This document shows, piece by piece, positions 42,981-51,149 of a stretch of 51,478 bases of DNA. Numbering within the stretch: the first letter of the stretch is position 1; each line of letters opens with the position of its first letter. The translations under genes were made by a program, and so were the position numbers. The DNA is from Deltaproteobacteria bacterium (GTDB lineage: Bacteria; Desulfobacterota; Desulfarculia; Adiutricales; Adiutricaceae): the NCBI GenBank assembly GCA_031257955.1, contig JAIRNQ010000352.1, positions 1-51,478 of the forward strand, given 5' to 3'. The notes under the pieces are model-generated. The model made no database searches. It saw only the letters and a program-made list of their open reading frames with translations, and was not told the origin of the DNA.

Positions 42981-43589
42981 TTACAAGATACGCTTGAAGG
43001 CTTCACGTTTTAACCCCTCGCCGTAATAGCGCACGTCATCGGTAAGGAAGCTCGCGCCTGTCCATTGGTTGTTTATCAGGCGGGCGGATTTAGGTTTCAC
43101 GGGCGACCGCCCCGCAAACTATGGCGGTATCTCAATCATCGCCTTGTCTATCGTCAAGGCGACTGGGTTTGAGTCGGTGGCGTGGGCTTCCAATCCGAGC
43201 CACCGCGCTTCCAGAGGTATAGCGCCGCCCGCGAAGGGGTCAAGCAGGGCGGGCGGATTGCCTCCGGTGGATTTCATGATTTCAACTTTCGCCTAGGCAA
43301 GCACATCTCGATTGTTGGAGTTTTCCCACTTCACAAGCCGTTCGAGTAGGCCAAACAGGCGCTGACGTTCGGCGTTCTGAGCTTCTTTGATAGGGAACTG
43401 TTCCGGAAGGCTTGATGGGTCGTCCACAAGGCTTGTCCAGGTAACTTCCCGCGCCGCCGCAAACGGACGCCTTGACCACCACAAGCGCGGGGTGGACGGA
43501 TGCCCGTGGGGGATGGACTTCTTGCGGGCGGACTCGGCGATGGTCATTTCCAGAGGCAGCGCGACTTAGATGATTTTCTTTGTCTCCAT
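42981..43589 (-). pseudogene. DUF1156-type adenine-specific DNA methylase, truncated with three in-frame stops
   Basis: Read in a single frame from the ATG at 43589, the product follows the N-terminus of DUF1156 DNA methylases: METKKII*VALPLE, then IPHGHPSTPRLWWSRRPFAA, EEAQNAERQRLF-like (EAQNAERQRLFGLLERLVKWEN), then LLDPFAGGAIPLEARWLGLEA with the methylase Asp-Pro-Phe motif. It is broken by TAA (near 43568), TAG (43295-43293) and TAG (near 43124), and ends at TAA 42981. Only about 200 of an expected 900 or so residues remain. There is no frameshift. The ATG overlaps the stop of the AlbA_2 gene (TAATG), so it was the last gene of a coupled operon. Confidence 0.85.
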
Positions 43590-44752
43590 TATTGATGGTC
43601 TCGCCGTTTAATAACGACCTTGAAAGTATTGCCCTTGCGGTCGTCGATGAAGTCTATGTCCGGGTATTTAGAGAGGGCGCGAAGTATCCCGGATCCAATA
43701 CCTTGATAAGGAATCAGGTGTCCCTCAAACGCTATTGAAGCTATGACGGGGTTGCGAATGTTTGAAATACCGGACTTGATGTTTTCAACGGTTAAATTGT
43801 TTGGCAAATGGCCCGGACTGATGATTTCCACTCGATCGCGAAAGATAAAAACCAGGACAGGCGCGGAGATGAAGTAATCTCGGTGGACAAGAGCGTTGGC
43901 GATGAGTTCCTCGATAGCGGGTCTAGGAATTTCAGAAATTCCTGGGCTGTTCACATGTTGCCCACCCTGGACATGATGAAGATTTGAGAGGATAAACTTC
44001 ATGGTGGCATCAAAAATATATTCCAATTTCCCGGCGATAACGCTGTTGTCGAGATATTCATCATCAGCGACCGAAATCCCGTTGAATGCCGCCGCTTTTA
44101 CGACAAAAGCGGGCAGTTTGTATTGCGGGGCTTGGGCGAAAAGGACTGCGCCACCGACATTCAATACACCGTCTTTTTGCAAATTCAGATTTTCAAGAAT
44201 GCGTGTCAGCGGAATTTCTTGCTCCTCAAGCGATTTGTTAAACCGCTTGCGAAAAAAAACCTTAAAATAGTCGTAGTCAATATCTGCGACGGATAGCCCG
44301 TGAACAGGTATTTCATCGGCATGGAGAAGATTCGCTTTTTGAAAGATTCTCTGGATTTCCTTGCGAGAAGTCGCTTTGCGCTTATCGTAGCCGTTCTTCA
44401 CCCAGAAAGCCCCATTTTTATCCTGATACGGTTTGGCGACACCTCCCGCAATCTCCACAACCATTACCAGACCACGTCCCGTTTCCACATTGGAAGTCGT
44501 CGGGTTGATGGCAGGTTCGACGCATTGGCTGGCTGTATTGGAGACAAGTTGATTCAGTCGGCGAATGTCAGCGCTGGTCAGGCCGGCGACACTTCCGTCG
44601 TCATCGACCCCAATAAAAATACGTCCGCCAGCGCCATTGCTGAAAGCGACAAATTCCGCGGCTAGTGAGTCCGGATTAGTGATATTTTTCTTAAATTGGT
44701 GCGCGCTGTCTTCACCGCGTGCCAAGATAGAGAAAAGCTCTAAGGCTTCCAT
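43589..44752 (-). CDS. AlbA_2 (Schlafen-type) ATP-binding protein of the defence remnant
   Basis: A 387-residue intact protein. The N-terminal AlbA_2 domain is clear (EDSAHQFKKNITNPDSLAAEFVAFSNGAGGRIFIGVDDDGSVAGL, residues about 14-58). The C-terminal part has the RecG-like/ATPase motif PAIEELIANALVHRDYFISAPVLVFIFRDRVEIISPG. Such proteins are common as accessory or regulatory members of defence and mobile loci. Its start overlaps the helicase remnant by 13 bases and its stop overlaps the methylase start by one. It is the only long intact gene of this operon. Base use is more even than in the GC-rich neighbours, suggesting transfer. Confidence 0.88.
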   Translation of the reverse strand: MEALELFSILARGEDSAHQFKKNITNPDSLAAEFVAFSNGAGGRIFIGVDDDGSVAGLTSADIRRLNQLVSNTASQCVEPAINPTTSNVETGRGLVMVVEIAGGVAKPYQDKNGAFWVKNGYDKRKATSRKEIQRIFQKANLLHADEIPVHGLSVADIDYDYFKVFFRKRFNKSLEEQEIPLTRILENLNLQKDGVLNVGGAVLFAQAPQYKLPAFVVKAAAFNGISVADDEYLDNSVIAGKLEYIFDATMKFILSNLHHVQGGQHVNSPGISEIPRPAIEELIANALVHRDYFISAPVLVFIFRDRVEIISPGHLPNNLTVENIKSGISNIRNPVIASIAFEGHLIPYQGIGSGILRALSKYPDIDFIDDRKGNTFKVVIKRRDHQ

Positions 44753-45829
44753 ATCTGGTAAATTTCCTTTCGCTTTTCAAATGCCTCTTTTCCACCTTCC
44801 ATAATGTTCACAATCCGCTCTTGTTGGGCCGGGCCATCGAGACCACCGCATAGGCCAGCCCGCGTAAGTAAGAGTTTGGAGCCGTTCACCCGTTCCACAA
44901 TGTTGTAGTTGACACTGGTTGTGGCAAAGTCCGGCCGCTCGTGGAAGGGTTTCTTCAAGTATACGGTATTTGTTGCTTCGCCATCCATTTCCACAATCGC
45001 CAAGGTGTCTGGCTTATTGAAAGCCGTGAGAATTTCATTCTTGCTGATAGTAACTGTGTCCTCACCCTGCGCTCGACCTTTGACCTCGGTAAAGCGCAAC
45101 GGTTCACAATCTACGCTGCGCGGATTAGCGGGAATGAACGATACCACGTCGTAACCGACCTTTGCCGTACTCACGTTGGTGGAAATAAAGCCGAGCGATG
45201 TTTCAATGTCCATTAAGGCTTCTATGGTGGAAAGTTCGATGGTACGCCGTGCCTTTTCGTCAGCAGCAAATGTTTCGGGCTTACTCATCAGCCTATTAAA
45301 CAAGCCTACCGGTATGAGTATTGTGCCGCCCACAATCTCATCGGCGGCGTTGCGGAGATGAGCTTCTCCGTCTCTAGTTTTGCCAGCCGCTTTTGCATAC
45401 GGGACTCGAGTCCCTCGGCACGGCGAGCCGTCAATTGGGAATTCGCTTGGAGTTCGACTTGCCAGCTGCCTCTTTCATCTTCAGGGCGGCAGCGCGGAAA
45501 GCCCAATACTGTATCTCGGCAGTCAGGCGTATTTTGACCTCCTTGGCGGTTTTATCTATCAGCTTCATTTTATGTTCTTTGACTTCCTTCACATAGGCGG
45601 CAATAACTTTAGAGATGGCATATCCTACCGCAATTTCCTCCACGTCCTGTTGGATCCACGATTGGCTATTGCGGTATAAAATCTGCTTGGCGACAATGCC
45701 GATAGCGTTCTTGACCGTGACCGTCATAGCGTTTATTCCATGCCATTTGACGGCGACTATGCTCACAGCGGTGCCGCCTGTGATGCCGCCGACGCTTGTC
45801 CCTACAGTTATATCTTCCAATCGAGCCAA
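44740..45829 (-). pseudogene. SNF2-type helicase of a defence locus, core deleted and frameshifted
   Basis: Three pieces of one protein are visible. The N-terminus at 45829 (RLEDITVGTSVGG...VAVKWHGINAMTV...ILYRNSQS) fits the first 60 residues of the large helicases found beside DUF1156 methylases. It runs directly into a C-terminal piece (LIDKTAKEVKIRLTAEIQYWAFRAAALKMKEAAGK), so the ATPase core has been deleted. Near 45435 the frame changes to RAEGLESRMQKRLAKLETEKLISATPP. Near 45345 it changes again to the DUF3883 tail (FISTNVSTAKVGYDVVS, LRFTEVKGRAQGEDTVTISKNEILTAFNKP, FATTSVNYNI). The tail (45333-44740) is still open and could make a 197-residue protein. Confidence 0.82.
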
Positions 45830-45841
45830 ATACTCGCCCCT

Positions 45842-46051
45842 TTATTTTGCGTCCTTGTTTGGTTGCTTGGTTGATGGTTTGCGCCCGTTTGCGCTGCGCC
45901 CGTCCGGGGGTTTAGGCCTTCCCTTGGGGATAACCCAGAGATTTCCCAACCGTGTCGCGCCGTTTACCCTCCCGCTGTCGCAGAGTATCTGCACCCGCCG
46001 TCCGCTTATGTTCCATAGTTCCGACGCTTCCTTAACGGTCATCCATTCCAT
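45842..46051 (-). CDS. small HTH (excisionase/MerR-like) DNA-binding protein
   Basis: A 69-residue protein with the HTH MTVKEASELWNISGRRVQILCDSGRVNGATRLGNLWVIPKG (residues 4-44), typical of small excisionase-like regulators. The C-terminus is basic (RPKPPDGRSANGRKPSTKQPNKDAK). GAGAGGG lies before the ATG. It precedes the helicase remnant by 12 bases and was probably the first gene of the defence operon and its regulator. Confidence 0.82.
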   Translation of the reverse strand: MEWMTVKEASELWNISGRRVQILCDSGRVNGATRLGNLWVIPKGRPKPPDGRSANGRKPSTKQPNKDAK

Positions 46052-46207
46052 AAACCAACCCTCTCGCGTTTGAAATAATATGTGTTTGCATTAAACATCG
46101 ATATCGCGAATAAATCAAGGGGAAAAGGGGAAAATCAACAATAATCGAAAATTCTGAAAGTATGGCTAAAAATGGTTTTTTCAAAACCCATTGACAACAC
46201 TTCGCAG

Positions 46208-47100
46208 ACTTAAAAAATGGATCCTAGAGGCCACCTCAGCCATGGGATCGTCAGGCGGGATATCCACCACCGACACCCGGAGTTCGGTTACGGGCGGACG
46301 CCACGGCGGTCTTAATTGAGAAGCCTTTTGTGGACCTGGATACGGACCCCACCTTTGCCTCGGAGAACCACCATGCACGCCTATGGCCACGATGGCCACG
46401 CCGCCATTGGTGAAGGCGGCCGTCGACCTCCAGATATGGGCGAGCCTGCCGCTCGGCAAGATGGCGATCGACGATGGTGTGACCTTGGCTAGTATGCTAA
46501 ATTTTCCAATAAAAGTCGAAGGTCGCATCGTTAATACGGCCACGGCCCAGATGGCCGTGGCCCCCATTTTGGTGGCCAGCCAGATTGTCGTGGGCCTCCA
46601 GACCTTGCAAAGCCGAGAGCTAGATCCTTATTTTGGCTTCATCGTTGGTTTTGTCCGGATCGCCGGCGGCTGGGCGATCAGCGAAATTTGGGACGAAGTG
46701 GAGCTTGAGGGTGTCATCCGCAACCTTTTTGACGATTCCGGCGAGGGCCCCTTAAAACGAAAAACGCTTGGCTGAGAGCGCCCAGGGCTTGGCCGCGTCT
46801 TATCGGGGCGTGGGCGAAGTCGATTTTTTCCGACCCCAGCCCTTCATGTTCTACGATCGCCGCATGGTAGCTTTGGTCTGTGGCCACGCAAACTCTGGGC
46901 ACGAGGGTGTTAATGAGATTTCTGAGCATGGGCTACCGGGATTTCTCCGAGTTTTCGGCCTGTGGTCCCAGCGACATGGCCAGTGGCATGGGCATGTTCG
47001 AGGCCGGTTGCGAAAATCGCCGGACCATCGCCACCCGAAATGTGACATCGACTAGGATAGCCCACAAATAGGTCTAGAATCGATTTTACGGGCCTCAAGT
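46208..47100 (+). pseudogene. decayed copy of the M20 amidohydrolase gene
   Basis: From 46208 the DNA follows the M20 gene at 34737-35918, starting at its CAGACTTCAAGAAATTGATCC region. It has many substitutions, several small deletions (one removes the segment after the sixth strand) and frame changes. Readable pieces are VDLQIWASLPLGKMAIDDGVTLASM, APILVASQIVVGLQTLQSRELDPYF, and DEVELEGVIRNLFDDSGEGP. The copy also continues into the region corresponding to the repeat downstream of the intact gene (about 47100-47190, AACGCGTCTCAGG). Confidence 0.9.
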
Positions 47101-47239
47101 TCTTTCCTGGGATTCCCCTGACCATTTTGCCAAAGCGAGGCTTAAACGCGTCTCAGGGCTCTTTAACGGTCTTCCCGAAGGAGGCCTAAATTAAGGCACT
47201 TTGGAAGGGGTATGGGAGTTCTGGGCAGGGGGACGAGGG

Positions 47240-47530
47240 AGGCGATCGCCCATACCGGATAGCTGATCCTCTATGGCAATCATGCGCCACTGCCAAGACA
47301 CCAACATCGTTTATCGGCACTCTCCAGAAGTCCTGGCTGAAACCCAAACCAAAGCCGCCGAAGCCACACCCACGGGGCATGCGTTCCCCCGTCGGCCGGG
47401 CCGCCACACAAGCCTCGCAAAACGAATTCGTCTCCCGACACATAAGCCCCGGCGGAAGCGCCGACCTCCAGGAGGCCGTTTTTCAAGTCCCTCGTCAAAC
47501 GGCGATATTTCCCCGCCCCATCCACCACCA
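47240..47530 (+). pseudogene. decayed fragment of the citG end of citXG
   Basis: The DNA follows the last 270 bases of citXG (about 25095-25360). IMRHCQDTNIVYRHSPEVLAETQ corresponds to IMRHCQDTNVVYRQTPKALSKIQ in the intact protein, and the later part (AAGCCCCGGCGGAAGCGCCGACCTCC) corresponds to the SPGGSADL motif in another frame. The upstream part of citXG is not present. The 50 bases before it are the junction with the M20 pseudogene copy. Confidence 0.88.
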
Positions 47531-48041
47531 AATCACAAGCCAAAAAATCTCCATCGCGCTTCCCTTCCGTCCCGGCTAACCTCGCGCCCACACCACGAGC
47601 AAACCGCTACATTTCAATGATCGATTTCGCCCAAGAACCCTCTAAAGAATGGCCCCAGCGGCGGATCGTTTTTTGATATTTATGACTTAAGCTGGTCCGC
47701 TTTCCTTGGTGAGATGGCCCATTTTGATTGGTGATTTTTCAGGCAAGGTCAAGGGAGGGGCTTACCGTTGGTGGTGAAAGTGATGGGCCAGGGAACTTTT
47801 TCAAGTAAAGGGAAACCAGTTGTGTGGGCAGATGGCCCATTTTGGTCTGGTGGCTTTTAAGAAAACGAGAACTTGGGTGATCGCCATTGGCTGACAATCC
47901 CTGGAATTACACTGCGTGGGAAGTACTTATGGCAGTGAAAAGTCGTCGTGATGGGGGATTTTTGGCTGGGATTATTGGGAGGACAATCGCGGGTGGTTGG
48001 GGAGGGATTGTTGCGGTTTGAAGGTGGGAAAAGGGTTTTGG
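47531..48041. other. intergenic region upstream of the second DMT gene's 3' end
   Basis: No gene seen. A direct repeat of AGATGGCCCATTTTG occurs at about 47711 and 47831. The rest is mixed in composition and has no strong hairpin. Confidence 0.45.
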
Positions 48042-48959
48042 TTAAGGGGATGTTGGGGGAGGGAGGTGGCTTTCGCGAAAGCCGAAGGCGGCGTAGATTA
48101 TGACGGCGGAGCCGATGATGGCCGTGGGGGAAAAAGGATCGGAGAATAGTAGCCAGCTGGAGAGAGCGCCGCAGAGGATTTCTAGGGTACCGAAGACGCC
48201 AACGGTGTGGGCCGGGAGGTGTTTGAGGGCCGCGAAAGCGGTCAGTTGGCCTAAGGCGGACAGGGAGACTAAGGCCAATCCCAGGGCGGTTTCCGTGAGA
48301 TTGTCTATTCCGAAGCCAGTGGGGGAAAGAAACGAGAGCGGCCAGGATACCGCCACGCAGGCCAGACAGTAAAAAAGAAAAGGCTCCAGGCCGTGGTTGG
48401 CTGGGCCGAGGCGCCGGGTAAGGACGAAGGAAAGGGCGTAAAGCGCGGCGCCAAAAAAGCCTATGACATGGCCCCAACTAAGGTTTAGGCCGCTGGTTTG
48501 ATCGGGCAGAACCAAGAGAACGCAACCGATGAAAGCGATAATGACTCGGGTCAGGGCCCTTAGGGTGATCCTTTCGCCCAGTATGAGCCTGGCCATGAAC
48601 ACGGACATGGCTGGGTAGAGCAACACAAGCACGACGGCCTGATAGAGGGGGATCATTGTTATGGAAGCGTTGCCGGCGGCGCTGGCCAGCGCTCCCGTGA
48701 GACCGATCAAGGCCAGTAGGCAGGGTTTGTCCAGGGTCAGCTTGGTCGCGGTTAGGCGGGAGAGAGCCGCGACGAGTGTCAGGCCCAGGATTCCCCTAAG
48801 TAACAAAAGCCCGAAAATCGAGATTGAACCGTCTAATAAACGTAGGCCGTTGTCAAAGGCGGCAAAAAATAACGGCGATCCAATCGCCAGGGCAAGGCCA
48901 AGCTGTTGGCCATGGCGACCCTGGGTTGGATTCGAAAAGTTATTGTCGCTGCCTGGCAT
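48042..48959 (-). CDS. EamA/DMT-superfamily transporter (copy 2)
   Basis: A 305-residue, ten-helix protein that is a clear paralogue of the one at 26368-27282. Shared segments include PLYQAVV, YPAM, RLILGERIT-type and LKHLPAHTVGVFGTLEILCGALSSWLLFSDPFSP. It is open from end to end, though the neighbouring genes of the duplicated segment (M20, citG) are broken. It may be kept by selection. The upstream DNA retains a trace of the IclR 3' end and of the region upstream of IclR, so the IclR gene was lost in this copy. Confidence 0.87.
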   Translation of the reverse strand: MPGSDNNFSNPTQGRHGQQLGLALAIGSPLFFAAFDNGLRLLDGSISIFGLLLLRGILGLTLVAALSRLTATKLTLDKPCLLALIGLTGALASAAGNASITMIPLYQAVVLVLLYPAMSVFMARLILGERITLRALTRVIIAFIGCVLLVLPDQTSGLNLSWGHVIGFFGAALYALSFVLTRRLGPANHGLEPFLFYCLACVAVSWPLSFLSPTGFGIDNLTETALGLALVSLSALGQLTAFAALKHLPAHTVGVFGTLEILCGALSSWLLFSDPFSPTAIIGSAVIIYAAFGFRESHLPPPTSP

Positions 48960-49320
48960 GGATTGTCTTTAGGGTTTGGGGAAAAGAAAGATGGTTAGGG
49001 GTTTCTTGGGGCACCCACTTTCGGATAGGCTGGGTAAGGGAAAGGCGCCCAAACTATGACCGAGTATTTGGGGTTTAGCGGTTGAGCCGAGAGTTTGCGT
49101 AGTAAGCATTATAATCTCCGGGGAGGGATAATCCAACCAATTATTTATCGTTTATCGAGTATTCGGGTTTTGGTTAGAGGGATAATCCAACCAATTATTT
49201 ATCGTTTATTGAGTATTCGGGTTTTGGTTAAAGGCATAATGGCTGGCCTTGCCTTGGAAAGGAAGTGTCAGGGTGGGGTTTCATTTTCCGGGGAAGCCAA
49301 GAGGACGGGGGCCGGGACAA
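48960..49320. other. upstream region of DMT copy 2 with remnants of IclR and its promoter region
   Basis: About 49059-49100 resembles the 3' end of the IclR gene (27411-27450). About 49105-49145 (CATTATAATCTCCGGGGAGG) resembles the stretch at 28620-28640 next to the operator. The TCAC-N5-GTGA palindrome itself is not conserved here. A 54-bp duplication follows. Confidence 0.55.
49124..49231. repeat. two tandem 54-bp units
   Basis: AGGGATAATCCAACCAATTA begins the unit at 49124 and the near copy at 49178 (AGAGGGATAATCC). The two differ at about three bases, so the duplication is recent. Confidence 0.85.
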
Positions 49321-49345
49321 TAAAACGGGCGGCCGAAGCCGCCCG
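49321..49345 (-). terminator. intrinsic terminator of the hydrogenase operon
   Basis: CGGGCGGC pairs with GCCGCCCG. On the minus strand the loop is TTCG and the stem is followed by TTTTATT. It lies 64 bases after the hydrogenase stop. Confidence 0.88.
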
Positions 49346-49408
49346 AGTTGAGGGAATGGGAGATCGCCTTATCGCTTGTGGCCAAGGACGCGAACCCCCG
49401 GGGGTTTT

Positions 49409-51139
49409 CTACAGATGTTCGTGCCCCTTCAGGGCGGTGTGCAGGAGCTCGTGGCTCTTGTGTCCGCCGTACTCGACCAAGAACTCCTCAAGGAGGGCCT
49501 TGACTTCGGGGTTTTCGTGGCTCTTACGCAGGGGCAGATTGCGGTCGTCGGTATACAGGCCCTGGATGCGTTTGGAGCGGTAGTTGATGTCGTGGCTGAT
49601 GGGCTGGCCGCCTCCGGAGATGCAGCCACCGGGGCAAGCCATGACTTCGATAAAGGTCCAACCCCTGGGGTTGCCGGCCTTGATTTCGTCCATGACTTTC
49701 CTGGCGTTCCCCAAACCGTGGGCGATGGCCAGCTTGATCTTCGTGCCCTTGAGATCCACCTCGGCCTCGCGAAGGCCGCCCAAACCGCGGATGGACTCGA
49801 ACTCTATCGTCGGCAGGGTTTCTTTGGTGACCACCTCGTAGGCGGTACGCATGGCCGCCTCCATGACGCCACCGGTGTTTCCGAAGATGGTGCCGGCGCC
49901 GGAGCCAATACCCATGAGGGGATCGTAAGGCGTCGAGGGCAGATCGTTAAAAGCCAGCCCAAAGCTCTGGATCAGCTGGCCGAGTTCCCTGGTCGTCAAG
50001 ACGTAGTCAACGTCCTGATAGCCGCTGGACTTCATCTCGGGGCGGAGGCACTCGTATTTCTTGGCCGTGCAAGGCATGATCGAGACCGAGACGATCTTTG
50101 AGGGGTCCAGGCCCTCTTTCTTGGCGTACCAGGTCTTGACCAAGGCCCCGAACATCTGCTGGGGGCTCTTGCAGGTGGAGTGGTGCTGGATGAGTTCGGG
50201 ATAGAACATTTCCATGAAGTTGATCCAGCCCGGGGAGCAGCTGGTGATCATGGGCATGTGTTTGTTAGCGCCGAGGCGCTTGAGGAACTCGGTGGCTTCC
50301 TCCATGATGGTCAGGTCGGCGGAGAAGTTGGTGTCCAACACCCGATCGAAGCCGATCCGCTTGAGGGCGGTGACCATCTGGCCGGTCACGATAGCGCCCG
50401 TCTTGTTGCCGAAATAATCGCCCAGGGCCACCCGGGTGGCCGGAGCGGTCTGGACCACGACGATCTTATCGGGATCGTTGATGGCTTCCAGCACCTTGGC
50501 CGTGTCGTCTTTGACCACAATGGCCCCAACCGGGCAGATGACCGAGCACTGACCGCATAAGGTGCACTTGACATCCTCAAGACCCTTACCAAAGGCGGGA
50601 GTCACGGTGGACTTAAAGCCGCGATTGGCGAAGGTGTAGACGTTGCAGGTCTGCTTATCGGCGCAGAAGCGCACGCAACGGCCACAGAGGATACACTTGT
50701 TGGGGTCGCGGACGAGGCTAGGACTGCTGGTGTCGAGGTCCCACTGAGGCTTGGCCGGGGGAAAGCGGACCTCTTTGATGCCCAAGTTCTGGGCCAGGGC
50801 CTGGAGCTCGCAGTTTTGGCTGCGCGAGCAGGTCAGGCAGTCCTTAGGGTGGTTGGCCAGCAAGAGCTCGACCACGAGACGACGGGCCGACCGAACCTTG
50901 GGTGAGTTGGTGAAGACCACCAGACCGTCGGTTACGGGGAAAGAGCAGGCCGCCGCTAGGGCTCTGGCCCCTTGAACCTCAACCACACAGACGCGGCAGC
51001 CGCTGTAGGGCTTGACGTCAAAGTGGTGACAGAGGGTGGGGATGTTGATACCAAGTTTTCGAGCGGCGCCCCAGATGGTGACGCCCGCTTGAACGGTTAC
51101 AGACTGGTTGTCGATGGTCAGGGTAACAGTTTTACTCAT
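49409..51139 (-). CDS. hndD: [FeFe] hydrogenase catalytic subunit, NAD(P)-linked (HndD/HydA type)
   Basis: 576 residues from the ATG at 51139, ten bases after the upstream stop; the longer open frame only reads through that gene. Order of domains: [2Fe-2S] ferredoxin-like (Cys37, 48, 51, 65), His-ligated [4Fe-4S] (His97, Cys101, 104, 110), two [4Fe-4S] (CILCGRCVRFC at 149-159 and CTLCGQCSVIC at 192-202), then the H-cluster domain with TSCSPGW (299-305), MPCTAKKYE (355-363) and EVMACPGGCISGGGQP (498-513), and the C-terminal small-subunit part (LPLRKSHENP). The first H-cluster motif has Ser where many monomeric enzymes have a second Cys. It makes or uses H2 with NAD(P)H and perhaps ferredoxin. 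Confidence 0.95.
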   Translation of the reverse strand: MSKTVTLTIDNQSVTVQAGVTIWGAARKLGINIPTLCHHFDVKPYSGCRVCVVEVQGARALAAACSFPVTDGLVVFTNSPKVRSARRLVVELLLANHPKDCLTCSRSQNCELQALAQNLGIKEVRFPPAKPQWDLDTSSPSLVRDPNKCILCGRCVRFCADKQTCNVYTFANRGFKSTVTPAFGKGLEDVKCTLCGQCSVICPVGAIVVKDDTAKVLEAINDPDKIVVVQTAPATRVALGDYFGNKTGAIVTGQMVTALKRIGFDRVLDTNFSADLTIMEEATEFLKRLGANKHMPMITSCSPGWINFMEMFYPELIQHHSTCKSPQQMFGALVKTWYAKKEGLDPSKIVSVSIMPCTAKKYECLRPEMKSSGYQDVDYVLTTRELGQLIQSFGLAFNDLPSTPYDPLMGIGSGAGTIFGNTGGVMEAAMRTAYEVVTKETLPTIEFESIRGLGGLREAEVDLKGTKIKLAIAHGLGNARKVMDEIKAGNPRGWTFIEVMACPGGCISGGGQPISHDINYRSKRIQGLYTDDRNLPLRKSHENPEVKALLEEFLVEYGGHKSHELLHTALKGHEHL

Positions 51140-51149
51140 TTGGGGCACC

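Noticed and set aside
42981..43589. Amber readthrough or stop-codon recoding in the methylase remnant
   Set aside because: One of the stops is TAA, the gene is truncated, and many intact genes in the window end in TAG, so recoding is not needed.
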